From contig JAUJEO010000019.1 of the NCBI GenBank assembly GCA_030762175.1, positions 6,516,001 to 6,580,000 of the forward strand: 64,000 bases of DNA, given 5' to 3'. The notes under the pieces were generated by a model, which saw only the letters and a program-made list of their open reading frames with translations, was not told where the DNA came from and made no database searches. Of the stretch, positions 48,850 through 62,252 are shown one piece after another. The first letter of the stretch is position 1. The number at the start of each line of letters is the position of its first letter. This DNA is from Metallyticus violacea. Its lineage: Eukaryota > Arthropoda > Insecta > Mantodea > Metallyticidae. A program made the position numbers and the translations under genes.

Positions 48850-50967
48850 CCATTCTTATTTGAGATAACTGGTTCTGTTTCATTATACTAGTTTGATAGC
48901 CTCAGAAAAGCATAGGTATGCCCAAAGAATCTCGAAAAGAAAAAAAATTTTTTTCGAAGTTTGGAAACTTCGTTAGAATCACTTTTTTTCCGTTCTTATT
49001 TGAGATAACTGGTTCTCTTTCATTATACTAGTTTGATAGCCTCAGACAAGCATATTATGCGCAAAGAATCTCGAAAAGAAAAAAATTTTTTTTCGAAGTT
49101 TGGAAACTTCCTTAGAATCACTTTTTTTCCATTCTTATTTGAGATAACTTGTTCTCTTTCATTATACTTGTTGGATAGCCTTAGACAAGCATATTATGCG
49201 CAAAGAATCTCGAAAAGAAAAAAAATTTTTTTCGAAGTTTGGAAACTTCGTTAGAATCACTTTTTTTCCGTTCTTATTTAAGATTACTGGTTCGCTTTCA
49301 TTATACTAGTTTGATAGCCTCAGACAAGCATATTATGCGCAAAGAATCTCGAAAAGAAAAAAATTTTTTTTCGAAGTTTGGAAACTTCGTTAGAATCACT
49401 TTTTTTCCGTTCTTATTTGAGATAACTTGTTCTCTTTCATTATACTAGTTTGATAGCCTTAAACAAGCATATTATGCGCAAAGAATCTCGAAAAGAAAAA
49501 AATTTTTTTTCGAAGTTTGGAAACTTCGTTAGAATCACTTTTTTTCCGTTCTTATTTGAGATAACTTGTTCTCTTTCATTATACTAGTTTGATAGTCTCA
49601 GAAAAGCATATTATGCGCAAAGAATCTAGAACAGAAAAAAATTTTTTTTCGAAGATTGGAAACCTCGTTAGAATCACTTTTTTTCCGTTCTTATTTGAGA
49701 TAACTGGTTCTCTTTCATTATACTAGTTTGATAGCCTCAGACAAGCATATTATGCGCAAAGAATCTCGAAAAGAAAAAAATTTTTTTTCGAAGTTTGGAA
49801 ACTTCCTTAGAATCACTTTTTTTCCATTCTTATTTGAGATAACTTGTTCTCTTTCATTATACTAGTTTGATAGCCTTAGACAAGCATATTATGCGCAAAG
49901 AATCTCGAAAAGAAAAAAATTTTTTTTCGAAGTTTGGAAACTTCCTTAGAATCACTTTTTTTCCATTCTTATTTGAGATAACCTGTTCTCTTTCATTATA
50001 CTTGTTTGATAGCCTTAGACAAGCATATTATGCGCAAAGAATCTCGAAAAGAAAAAAAATTTTTTTCGAAGTTTGGAAATTTCGTTAGAATCACTTTTTT
50101 TCCGTTCTTATTTGAGATAACTGGTTCTCTTTCATTATACTAGTTTGATAGCCTCAGACAAGCATATTATGCGCAAAGAATCTCGAAAAGAAAAAAATTT
50201 TTTTTCGAAGTTTGGAAACTTCCTTAGAATCACTTTTTTTCCATTCTTATTTGAGATAACTTGTTCTCTTTCATTATACTTGTTTGATAGCCTTAGACAA
50301 GCAAATTATGCGCAAAGAATCTCGAAAAGAAAAAAATTTTTTTTCGAAGTTTGGAAACTTCGTTATAATCACTTTTTTCCGTTCTTATTTAAGATTACTG
50401 GTTCTCTTTCATTATACTAGTTTGATAGCCTCAGACAAGCATATTATGCGCAAAGAATCTCGAAAAGAAAAAAATTTTTTTTCGAAGTTTGGAAACTTCG
50501 TTAGAATCACTTTTTTTCCGTTCTTATTTGAGATAACTGGTTCTCTTTCATTATACTAGTTTGATAGCCTTAGACAAGCATATTATGCGCAAAGAATCTC
50601 GAAAAGAAAAAATTTTTTTTTCCAAGTTAGGAAACTTCGTTAGAATCACTTTTTTCCGTTCTTATTTAAGATTACTGGTTCTCTTTCATTATACTAGTTT
50701 GATAGCCTCAGACAAGCATATTTTGCGCAAAGAATCTCGAAAAGATTAAAATTTTATTTCGAAGTTTGGAAACTTCGTTAGAATCACTTTTTTTCCCTTC
50801 TTATTTGAGATAACTGGTTCTCTTTCATTATACTAGTTTGATAGCCTCAGACAAGCATATTATGCGCAAAGAATCTCGAAAAGAAAAAAATTTTTTTTCG
50901 AAGTTTGGAAACTTCCTTAGAATCACTTTTTTTCCATTCTTATTTGAGATAACTTGTTCTCTTTCAT
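48850..50967 (+). repeat. 15-monomer segment, copy 2
   Basis: This is the partner of 45,925-48,041. Differences include an A8T7 tract near 49,218, CTAGAACAG near 49,627, AACCTG near 49,980 and CAAGCAAATTATG near 50,301. Matching ends near 50,967 where copy 1 has TACTTGTTTG and this copy has TACTAGTTTGATATTC. The last ~690 bp also form the start of the 4,169-bp unit below. Confidence 0.87.
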
Positions 50968-53900
50968 TATACTAGTTTGATATTCTTAGACAAGCATATT
51001 ATGCGCAAAGAATCTCGAAAAGAAAAAAATTTTTTTTCGAAGTTTGGAAACTTCCTTAGAATCACTTTTTTTCCGTTCTTATTTAAGATAACTTGTTCTC
51101 TTTCATTATACTAGTTTGATAGCCTTAGACAAGCATATTATGCGCAAAGAATCTCGAAAAGAAAAAAATTTTTTTTCGAAGTTTGGAAACTTCCTTAGAA
51201 TCACTTTTTTTCCATTCTTATTTGAGATAACTTGTTCTCTTTCATTATACTTGTTTGATAGCCTTAGACAAGCATATTATGCGCAAAGAATCTCGAAAAG
51301 AAAAAAATTTTTTTTCGAAGTTTAGAAACTTCGTTAGAATCACTTTTTTTCCGTTCTTATTTGAGATAACTGGTTCTCTTTCATTATACTAGTTTGATAG
51401 TCTCAGAAAAGCATATTATGCGCAAAGAATCTAGAAAAGAAAAAAATTATTTTTCGAAGATTGGAAACCTCGTTAGAATCACTTTTTTTCCGTTCTTATT
51501 TGAGATAACTGGTTCTCTTTCATTATACTAGTTTGATAGCCTCAGACAAGCATATTATGCGCAAAGAAATTCGAAAAGAAAAAAATTTTTTTTGAAGTTT
51601 GGAAACTTCCTTAGAATCACTTTTTTTCCATTCTTATTTGAGATAACTTGTTCTCTTTCATTATACTAGTTTGATAGCCTTAGACAAGCATATTATGCGC
51701 AAAGAATCTCGAAAAGAAAAAAATTTTTTTTCGAAGTTTGGAAACTTCCTTAGAATCACTTTTTTTCCATTCTTATTTGAGATAACTTGTTCTCTTTCAT
51801 TATACTTGTTTGATAGCCTTAGACAAGCATATTATGCGCAAAGTATCTCGAAAAGAAAAAAATTTTTTTTCGAAGTTTGGAAACTTCGTTAGAATCACTT
51901 TTTTTCCGTTCTTATTTGAGATAACTGGTTCTCTTTCATTATACTAGTTTGATAGCCTCAGACAAGCATATTATGCGCAAAGAATCTCGAAAAGAAAAAA
52001 ATTTTTTTTCGAAGTTTGGAAACTTCCTTAGAATCACTTTTTTTCCATTCTTATTTGAGATAACTTGTTCTCTTTCATTATACTTGTTTGATAGCCTTAG
52101 ACAAGCATATTATGCGCAAAGAATCTCGAAAAGAAAAAAATTTTTTTTCGAAGTTTGGAAACTTCGTTATAATCACTTTTTTCCGTTCTTATTTAAGATT
52201 ACTGGTTCTCTTTCATTATACTAGTTTGATAGCCTCAGACAAGCATATTATGCGCAAAGAATCTCGAAAAGAAAAAAATTTTTTTTCGAAGTTTGGAAAC
52301 TTCGTTAGAATCACTTTTTTTCCGTTCTTATTTGAGATAACTTGTTCTCTTTCATTATACTAGTTTGATAGCCTCAGACAAGCATATTATGCGCAAAGAA
52401 TCTCGAAAAGAAAAAAATTTTTTTTCGAAGTTTGGAAACTTCCTTAGAATCACTTTTTTTCCATTCTTATTTGAGATAACTTGTTCTCTTTCATTATATT
52501 TGTTTGATAGCCTTAGACAAGCATATTATGCACAAATATTCTCGAAAAGAAAAAAATTTTTTTTCGAAGTTTGGAAACTTCGTTAGAATCACTTTTTTTC
52601 CGTTCTTATTTGAGATAACTGGTTCTCTTTCATTATACTAGTTTGATAGCCTCAGAAAAGCATATTATGCGCAAAGAATCTAGAAAAGAAAAAAATTTTT
52701 TTTCGAAGATTGGAAACCTCGTTAGAATCACTTTTTTTCCGTTCTTATTTGAGATAACTGGTTCTCTTTCATTATACTAGTTTGATAGCCTCAGACAAGC
52801 ATATTATGCGCAAATAATCTGGAAAAGAAAAAAATTTTTTTTCGAAGTTTGGAAACTTCCTTAGAATCACTTTTTTTCCATTCTTATTTGAGATAACTTG
52901 TTCTCTTTCATTATACTAGTTTGATAGCCTTAGACAAGCATATTATGCGCAAAGAATCTCGAAAAGAAAAAAATTTTTTTTAAGAAGTTTGGAAACTTCG
53001 TTAGAATCACTTTTTTTCCGTTCTTATTTAAGATAACTTGTTCTCTTTCATTATACTAATTTGATAGCCTTAGACAAGCATATTATGCGCAAAGAATCTC
53101 GAAAAGAAAAAAATTTTTTTTCGAAGTTTGGAAACTTCGTTAGAATCACTTTTTTTCCGTTCTTATTTGAGATAACTGGTTCTCTTTCATTATACTAGTT
53201 TGATAGCCTCAGACAAGCATATTATGCGCAAAGAATCTCGAAAAGAAAAAAAATTTTTTTCGAAGTTTGGAAACTTCCTTAGAATCACTTTTTTTCCATT
53301 CTTATTTGAGATAACTTGTTCTCTTTCATTATACTTGTTTGATAGCCTTAGACAAGCATATTATGCGCAAAGAATCTCGAAAAGAAAAAAAATTTTTTTC
53401 GAAGTTTGGAAACTTCGTTAGAATCACTTTTTTTCCGTTCTTATTTGAGATAACTGGTTCTCTTTCATTATACTAGTTTGATAGCCTCAGAAAAGCATAT
53501 TATGCGCAAAGAATCTCTAAAATAAAAAATTTTTTTTTCGAAGTTTGGAAACTTCGTTAGAATCACTTTTTTTCCGTTCTTATTTGAGATAACTGGTTCT
53601 CTTTCATTATACTAGTTTGATAGCCTCAGAAAAGCATATTATGCGCAAAGAATCTAGAAAAGAAAAAAATTTTTTTTCGAAGATTGGAAACCTCGTTAGA
53701 ATCACTTTTTTTCCGTTCTTATTTGAGATAACTGGTTCTCTTTCATTATACTAGTTTGATAGCCTCACAAAAGCATAGGTATGCCCAAAGAATCTCGAAA
53801 AGAAAAAAAATTTTTTTCGAAGTTTGGAAACTTCGTTAGAATCACTTTTTTTCCGTTCTTATTTGAGATAACTGGTTCTCTTTCATTATACTAGTTTGAT

Positions 53901-54450
53901 AGCCTCAGACAAGCATATTATGCGCAAAGAATCTCGAAAAGAAAAAAATTTTTTTTCGAAGTTTGGAAACTTCCTTAGAATCACTTTTTTTCCATTCTTA
54001 TTTGATATAACTTGTTTTCTTTTATTATACTTGTTTGATAGCCTTAGACAAGCATATTATGCGCAAAGAATCTCGAAAAGAAAAAAATTTTTTTTCGAAG
54101 TTTGGAAACTTCGTTAGAATCACTTTTTTTCTGTTCTTATTTAAGATTACTGGTTCTCTTTCATTATACTAGTTTGATAGCCTCAGACAAGCATATTATG
54201 CGCAAGGAATCTCGAAAAGAAAAAAATTTTTTTTCGAAGTTTGGAAACTTCCTTAGAATCACTTTTTTTCCATTCTTATTTGAGATAACTTGTTCTCTTT
54301 CATTATTCTAGTTTGATAGCCTTAGACAAGCATATTATGCGCAAAGAATCTCGAAAAGAAAAAAATTTTTTTTAAGAAGTTTGGAAACTTCGTTAGAATC
54401 ACTTTTTTCCCGTTCTTATTTAAGATAACTTGTTCTCTTTCATTATACTA
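50282..54450 (+). repeat. 4,169-bp higher-order unit, copy 1 (30 monomers)
   Basis: All markers reappear 4,169-4,170 bp downstream: TTCCAAGTTAGG near 50,621 and 54,791, GATTAAAATTTT near 50,744 and 54,914, GATATTCTTAG near 50,987 and 55,157, AAAAATTATTTTTCG near 51,443 and 55,613, GCACAAATATTC near 52,530 and 56,700, AATAATCTGG near 52,814 and 56,984, TAAGAAGTTTGG at 52,981 and 57,151, and AAAATAAAAAA near 53,519 and 57,689. One extra T in the second copy (near 54,541) changes the shift from 4,169 to 4,170. Start is fixed at 50,282 by TTG against AG. Confidence 0.92.
52936..53075 (+). repeat. First 140-bp TTTTAAGAAG monomer
   Basis: TTTTCGAAG is replaced by TTTTAAGAAG, a net gain of one base that removes the CpG and the outer base pair of the dyad. 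About nine such copies exist, all right of 52.9 kb: near 54,374, 57,151, 58,404, 59,239, 60,351, 61,464, 62,438 and 63,550. It is a clean marker of the right-hand domain. Confidence 0.88.
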
Positions 54451-57400
54451 GTTTGATAGCCTTAGACAAGCATATTATGCGCAAAGAATCTCGAAAAGAA
54501 AAAAATTTTTTTTCGAAGTTTGGAAACTTCGTTATAATCACTTTTTTTCCGTTCTTATTTAAGATTACTGGTTCTCTTTCATTATACTAGTTTGATAGCC
54601 TCAGACAAGCATATTATGCGCAAAGAATCTCGAAAAGAAAAAAATTTTTTTTCGAAGTTTGGAAACTTCGTTAGAATCACTTTTTTTCCGTTCTTATTTG
54701 AGATAACTGGTTCTCTTTCATTATACTAGTTTGATAGCCTTAGACAAGCATATTATGCGCAAAGAATCTCGAAAAGAAAAAATTTTTTTTTCCAAGTTAG
54801 GAAACTTCGTTAGAATCACTTTTTTCCGTTCTTATTTAAGATTACTGGTTCTCTTTCATTATACTAGTTTGATAGCCTCAGACAAGCATATTTTGCGCAA
54901 AGAATCTCGAAAAGATTAAAATTTTATTTCGAAGTTTGGAAACTTCGTTAGAATCACTTTTTTTCCCTTCTTATTTGAGATAACTGGTTCTCTTTCATTA
55001 TACTAGTTTGATAGCCTCAGACAAGCATATTATGCGCAAAGAATCTCGAAAAGAAAAAAATTTTTTTTCGAAGTTTGGAAACTTCCTTAGAATCACTTTT
55101 TTTCCATTCTTATTTGAGATAACTTGTTCTCTTTCATTATACTAGTTTGATATTCTTAGACAAGCATATTATGCGCAAAGAATCTCGAAAAGAAAAAAAT
55201 TTTTTTTCGAAGTTTGGAAACTTCCTTAGAATCACTTTTTTTCCGTTCTTATTTAAGATAACTTGTTCTCTTTCATTATACTAGTTTGATAGCCTTAGAC
55301 AAGCATATTATGCGCAAAGAATCTCGAAAAGAAAAAAATTTTTTTTCGAAGTTTGGAAACTTCCTTAGAATCACTTTTTTTCCATTCTTATTTGAGATAA
55401 CTTGTTCTCTTTCATTATACTTGTTTGATAGCCTTAGACAAGCATATTATGCGCAAAGAATCTCGAAAAGAAAAAAATTTTTTTTCGAAGTTTGGAAACT
55501 TCGTTAGAATCACTTTTTTTCCGTTCTTATTTGAGATAACTGGTTCTCTTTCATTATACTAGTTTGATAGTCTCAGAAAAGCATATTATGCGCAAAGAAT
55601 CTAGAAAAGAAAAAAATTATTTTTCGAAGATTGGAAACCTCGTTAGAATCACTTTTTTTCCGTTCTTATTTGAGATAACTGGTTCTCTTTCATTATACTA
55701 GTTTGATAGCCTCAGACAAGCATATTATGCGCAAAGAATCTCGAAAAGAAAAAAATTTTTTTTGAAGTTTGGAAACTTCCTTAGAATCACTTTTTTTCCA
55801 TTCTTATTTGAGATAACTTGTTCTCTTTCATTATACTAGTTTGATAGCCTTAGACAAGCATATTATGCGCAAAGAATCTCGAAAAGAAAAAAAATTTTTT
55901 TCGAAGTTTGGAAACTTCCTTAGAATCACTTTTTTTCCATTCTTATTTGAGATAACTTGTTCTCTTTCATTATACTTGTTTGATAGCCTTAGACAAGCAT
56001 ATTATGCGCAAAGTATCTCGAAAAGAAAAAAATTTTTTTTCGAAGTTTGGAAACTTCGTTAGAATCACTTTTTTTCCGTTCTTATTTGAGATAACTGGTT
56101 CTCTTTCATTATACTAGTTTGATAGCCTCAGACAAGCATATTATGCGCAAAGAATCTCGAAAAGAAAAAAATTTTTTTTCGAAGTTTGGAAACTTCCTTA
56201 GAATCACTTTTTTTCCATTCTTATTTGAGATAACTTGTTCTCTTTCATTATACTTGTTTGATAGCCTTAGACAAGCATATTATGCGCAAAGAATCTCGAA
56301 AAGAAAAAAATTTTTTTTCGAAGTTTGGAAACTTCGTTATAATCACTTTTTTCCGTTCTTATTTAAGATTACTGGTTCTCTTTCATTATACTAGTTTGAT
56401 AGCCTCAGACAAGCATATTATGCGCAAAGAATCTCGAAAAGAAAAAAATTTTTTTTCGAAGTTTGGAAACTTCGTTAGAATCACTTTTTTTCCGTTCTTA
56501 TTTGAGATAACTTGTTCTCTTTCATTATACTAGTTTGATAGCCTCAGACAAGCATATTATGCGCAAAGAATCTCGAAAAGAAAAAAATTTTTTTTCGAAG
56601 TTTGGAAACTTCCTTAGAATCACTTTTTTTCCATTCTTATTTGAGATAACTTGTTCTCTTTCATTATATTTGTTTGATAGCCTTAGACAAGCATATTATG
56701 CACAAATATTCTCGAAAAGAAAAAAATTTTTTTTCGAAGTTTGGAAACTTCGTTAGAATCACTTTTTTTCCGTTCTTATTTGAGATAACTGGTTCTCTTT
56801 CATTATACTAGTTTGATAGCCTCAGAAAAGCATATTATGCGCAAAGAATCTAGAAAAGAAAAAAATTTTTTTTCGAAGATTGGAAACCTCGTTAGAATCA
56901 CTTTTTTTCCGTTCTTATTTGAGATAACTGGTTCTTTTTCATTATACTAGTTTGATAGCCTCAGACAAGCATATTATGCGCAAATAATCTGGAAAAGAAA
57001 AAAATTTTTTTTCGAAGTTTGGAAACTTCCTTAGAATCACTTTTTTTCCATTCTTATTTGAGATAACTTGTTCTCTTTCATTATACTAGTTTGATAGCCT
57101 TAGACAAGCATATTATGCGCAAAGAATCTCGAAAAGAAAAAAATTTTTTTTAAGAAGTTTGGAAACTTCGTTAGAATCACTTTTTTTCCGTTCTTATTTA
57201 AGATAACTTGTTCTCTTTCATTATACTAATTTGATAGCCTTAGACAAGCATATTATGCGCAAAGAATCTCGAAAAGAAAAAAATTTTTTTTCGAAGTTTG
57301 GAAACTTCGTTAGAATCACTTTTTTTCCGTTCTTATTTGAGATAACTGGTTCTCTTTCATTATACTAGTTTGATAGCCTCAGACAAGCATATTATGCGCA

Positions 57401-58480
57401 AAGAATCTCGAAAAGAAAAAAAATTTTTTTCGAAGTTTCGAAACTTCCTTAGAATCACTTTTTTTCCATTCTTATTTGAGATAACTTGTTCTCTTTCATT
57501 ATACTTGTTTGATAGCCTTAGACAAGCATATTATGCGCAAAGAATCTCGAAAAGAAAAAAAATTTTTTTCGAAGTTTGGAAACTTCGTTAGAATCACTTT
57601 TTTTCCGTTCTTATTTGAGATAACTGGTTCTCTTTCATTATACTAGTTTGATAGCCTCAGAAAAGCATATTATGCGCAAAGAATCTCTAAAATAAAAAAT
57701 TTTTTTTTCGAAGTTTGGAAACTTCGTTAGAATCACTTTTTTTCCGTTCTTATTTGAGATAACTGGTTCTCTTTCATTATACTAGTTTGATAGCCTCAGA
57801 AAAGCATATTATGCGCAAAGAATCTAGAAAAGAAAAAAATTTTTTTTCGAAGATTGGAAACCTCGTTAGAATCACTTTTTTTCCGTTCTTATTTGAGATA
57901 ACTGGTTCTCTTTCATTATACTAGTTTGATAGCCTCACAAAAGCATAGGTATGCCCAAAGAATCTCGAAAAGAAAAAAATTTTTTTCGAAGTTTGGAAAC
58001 TTCGTTAGAATCACTTTTTTTCCGTTCTTATTTGAGATAACTGGTTCTCTTTCATTATACTAGTTTGATAGCCTCAGACAAGCATATTATGCGCAAAGAA
58101 TCTCGAAAAGAAAAAAATTTTTTTTCGAAGTTTGGAAACTTTCTTAGAATCACTTTTTTTCCATTCTTATTTGATATAACTTGTTTTCTTTTATTATACT
58201 TGTTTGATAGCCTTAGACAAGCATATTATGCGCAAAGAATCTCGAAAAGAAAAAAATTTTTTTTCGAAGTTTGGAAACTTCGTTAGAATCACTTTTTTTC
58301 TGTTCTTATTTAAGATTACTGGTTCTCTTTCATTATACTAGTTTGATAGCCTCAGACAAGCATATTATGCGCAAGGAATCTCGAAAAGAAAAAAATTTTT
58401 TTTAAGAAGTTTGGAAACTTCGTTAGAATCACTTTTTTCCCGTTCTTATTTAAGATAACTTGTTCTCTTTCATTATACTA
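54451..58480 (+). repeat. 4,030-bp higher-order unit, copy 2 (29 monomers)
   Basis: This is the tandem partner of 50,282-54,450, one monomer shorter. The CAAGGAATC copy near 58,371 runs directly into TTTTAAGAAG, whereas in copy 1 a TTATTCTAG type A monomer separates them (54,202 to 54,374). The 139-bp loss is in register. Substitutions seen by eye include GAATCTCG near 55,736 for GAAATTCG, GGTTCTTTTTC near 56,930, a CG-core dyad at 57,432 and CTTTCTTAG near 58,139. Confidence 0.9.
57432..57447. other. 16-bp palindrome in a type A monomer
   Basis: GAAGTTTCGAAACTTC in a type A copy with an A8T7 tract. The duplicate 4,170 bp upstream (near 53,262) has GG, so the change came after that duplication. 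Confidence 0.93.
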
Positions 58481-61463
58481 GTTTGATAGCCTTAGACAAG
58501 CATATTATGCGCAAAGAATCTCGAAAAGAAAAAAATTTTTTTTCGAAGTTTGGAAACTTCGTTATAATCACTTTTTTTCCGTTCTTATTTGAGATAACTG
58601 GTTCTCTTTCATTATACTAGTTTGATAGTCTCAGAAAAGCATATTATGCGCAAAGAATCTAGAAAAGAAAAAAATTGTTTTTCGAAGATTGGAAACCTCG
58701 TTAGAATCACTTTTTTTCCGTTCTTATTTGAGATAACTTGTTCTCTTTTATTATACTTGTTTGATAGCCTTAGACAAGCATATTATGCGCAAAGAATCTC
58801 GAAAAGAAAAAAATTGTTTTTCGAAGTTTGGAAACTTCGTTAGAATCACTTTTTTTCTGTTCTTATTTAAGATTACTGGTTCTCTTTCATTATACTAGTT
58901 TGATAGCCTCAGACAAGCATATTATGCGCAAAGAATCTCGAAAAGAAAAAAATTTTTTTTCGAAGTTTGGAAACTTCGTTAGAATCACTTTTTTTCTGTT
59001 CTTATTTAAGATTACTGGTTCTCTTTCATTATACTAGTTTGATAGCCTCAGACAAGCATATTATGCGCAAAGAATCTCGAAAAGAAAAAAATTTTTTTTC
59101 GAAGTTTGGAAACTTCCTTAGAATCACTTTTTTTCCATTCTTATTTGAGATAACTTGTTCTCTTTCATTATTGTAGTTTGATAGCCTTAGACAAGCATAT
59201 TATGCGCAAAGAATCTCGAAAAGAAAAAAATTTTTTTTAAGAAGTTTGGAAACTTCGTTAGAATCACTTTTTTTCCGTTCTTATTTAAGATAACTTGTTC
59301 TCTTTCATTATACTAGTTTGATAGCCTTAGACAAGCATATTATGCGCAAAGAATCTCGAAAAGAAAAAAATTTTTTTTCGAAGTTTGGAAACTTCGTTAT
59401 AATCACTTTTTTTCCGTTCTTATTTGAGATAACTGGTTCTCTTTCATTATACTAGTTTGATAGTCTCAGAAAAGCATATTATGCGCAAAGAATCTAGAAA
59501 AGAAAAAAATTTTTTTTCGAAGATTGGAAACCTCGTTAGAATCACTTTTTTTCCGTCCTTATTTGAGATAACTGGTTCTCTTTCATTATACTAGTTTGAT
59601 AGCCTCAGACAAGCATATTATGCGCAAAGAATCTCGAAAAGAAAAAAATTTTTTTTCGAAGTTTGGAAACTTCCTTAGAATCACTTTTTTTCCATTCTTA
59701 TTTGAGATAACTTGTTCTCTTTCATTATACTAGTTTGATAGCCTTAGACAAGCATATTATGCGCAAAGAATCTCGAAAAGAAAAAAATTTTTTTTCGAAG
59801 TTTGGAAACTTCCTTAGAATCACTTTTTTTCCATTCTTATTTGAGATAACTTGTTCTCTTTCATTATACTTGTTTGATAGCCTTAGACAAGCATATTATG
59901 CACAAATATTCTCGAAAAGAAAAAAATATTTTTTCGAAGTTTGGAAACTTCGTTAGAATCACTTTTTTTCCGTTCTTATTTGAGATAACTGGTTCTCTTT
60001 CATTATACTAGTTTGATAGCCTCAGAAAAGCATATTATGCGCAAAGAATCTAGAAAAGAAAAAAATTTTTTTTCGAAGATTGGAAACCTCGTTAGAATCA
60101 CTTTTTTTCCGTTCTTATTTGAGATAACTGGTTCTCTTTCATTATACTAGTTTGATAGCCTCAGACAAGCATATTATGCGCAAATAATCTGGAAAAGAAA
60201 AAAATTTTTTTCGAAGTTTGGAAACTTCCTTAGAATCACTTTTTTTCCAATCTTATTTGAGATAACTTGTTCTCTTTCATTATACTAGTTTGATAGCCTT
60301 AGACAAGCATATTATGCGCAAAGAATCTCGAAAAGAAAAAAATTTTTTTTAAGAAGTTTGGAAACTTCGTTAGAATCACTTTTTTTCCGTTCTTATTTAA
60401 GATAACTTGTTCTCTTTCATTATACTAATTTGATAGCCTTAGACAAGCATATTATGCGCAAAGAATCTCGAAAAGAAAAAAATTTTTTTTCGAAGTTTGG
60501 AAACTTCGTTAGAATCACTTTTTTTCCGTTCTTATTTGAGATAACTGGTTCTCTTTCATTATACTAGTTTGATAGCCTCAGACAAGCATATTATGCGCAA
60601 AGAATCTCGAAAAGAAAAAAAATTTTTTTCGAAGTTTGGAAACTTCCTTAGAATCACTTTTTTTCCATTCTTATTTGAGATAACTTGTTCTCTTTCATTA
60701 TACTTGTTTGATAGCCTTAGACAAGCATATTATGCGCAAAGAATCTCGAAAAGAAAAAAATTTTTTTTCGAAGTTTGGAAACTTCGTTAGAATCACTTTT
60801 TTTCCGTTCTTATTTGAGATAACTGGTTCTCTTTCATTATACTAGTTTGATAGCCTCAGAAAAGCATATTATGCGCAAAGAATCTCTAAAAGAAAAAATT
60901 TTTTTTTCGAAGTTTGGAAACTTCGTTAGAATCACTTTTTTTCCGTTCTTATTTGAGATAACTGGTTCTCTTTCATTATACTAGTTTGATAGCCTCAGAC
61001 AAGCATATGATGCGCAAAGAATCTCGAAAAGAAAAAAATTTTTTTTCGAAGTTTGGAAACTTTCTTAGAATCACTTATTTTCCATTCTTATTTGAGATAA
61101 CTTGTTCTCTTTTATTATACTTGTTTGATAGCCTTAGACAAGCATATTATGCGCAAAGAATCTCGAAAAGATAAAAATTTTTTTTCGAAGTTTGGAAACT
61201 TCGTTAGAATCACTTTTTTTCTGTTCTTATTTAAGATTACTGGTTCTCTTTCATTATACTAGTTTGATAGCCTCAGACAAGCATATTATGCGCAAGGAAT
61301 CTCGAAAAGAAAAAAATTTTTTTTCGAAGTTTGGAAACTTCCTTAGAATCACTTTTTTTCCATTCTTATTTGAGATAACTTGTTCTCTTTCATTATTCTA
61401 GTTTGATAGCCTTAGACAAGCATATTATGCGCAAAGAATCTCGAAAAGAAAAAAATTTTTTTT
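58404..61463 (+). repeat. 22-monomer higher-order unit (3,060 bp)
   Basis: From the TTTTAAGAAG copy at 58,404 the order repeats 3,060 bp later at 61,464: CGTTATAATC, CTAGAAAAG with ATTGTTTTTCG near 58,675 and 61,735, TTTTATTATAC, and CTGTTC type B copies. After an extra monomer in the second unit the shift becomes 3,199 bp: CCGTCCTTATT near 59,552 and 62,751, GCACAAATATTC near 59,900 and 63,099, and CCAATCTTATT near 60,247 and 63,446. The first unit itself is a rearranged relative of the 30-monomer block. Confidence 0.87.
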
Positions 61464-61835
61464 AAGAAGTTTGGAAATTTCGTTAGAATCACTTTTTTCC
61501 CGTTCTTATTTAAGATAACTTGTTCTCTTTCATTATACTAGTTTAATAGCCTTAGACAAGCATATTATGCGCAAAGAATCTCGAAAAGAAAAAAATTTTT
61601 TTTCGAAGTTTGGAAACTTCGTTATAATCACTTTTTTTCCGTTCTTATTTGAGATAACTGGTTCTCTTTCATTATACTAGTTTGATAGTCTCAGAAAAGC
61701 ATATTATGCGCAAAGAATCTAGAAAAGAAAAAAATTGTTTTTCGAAGATTGGAAACCTCGTTAGAATCACTTTTTTTCCGTTCTTATTTGAGATAACTTG
61801 TTCTCTTTTATTATACTTGTTTGATAGCCTTAGAC

Positions 61836-62252
61836 AAGCATATTATGCGCAAAGAATCTCGAAAAGAAAAAAATTTTTTTTCGAAGTTTGGAAACTTCGT
61901 TAGAATCACTTTTTTTCTGTTCTTATTTAAGATTACTGGTTCTCTTTCATTATACTAGTTTGATAGCCTCAGACAAGCATATTATGCGCAAAGAATCTCG
62001 AAAAGAAAAAAATTTTTTTTCGAAGTTTGGAAACTTCGTTAGAATCACTTTTTTTCTGTTCTTATTTAAGATTACTGGTTCTCTTTCATTATACTAGTTT
62101 GATAGCCTCAGACAAGCATATTATGCGCAAAGAATCTCGAAAAGAAAAAAATTTTTTTTCGAAGTTTGGAAACTTCGTTAGAATCACTTTTTTTCTGTTC
62201 TTATTTAAGATTACTGGTTCTCTTTCATTATACTAGTTTGATAGCCTCAGAC
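61836..62252 (+). repeat. Run of three identical-type CTGTTC monomers
   Basis: Three successive monomers (61,836, 61,975, 62,114) share TTTCTGTTCTTATTTAAG and a TTACTGG ending. The matching site in the preceding unit (near 58,776-59,053) has two, and the copies near 54,130 and 58,299 stand alone. The run has therefore grown by single-monomer steps. Confidence 0.85.
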
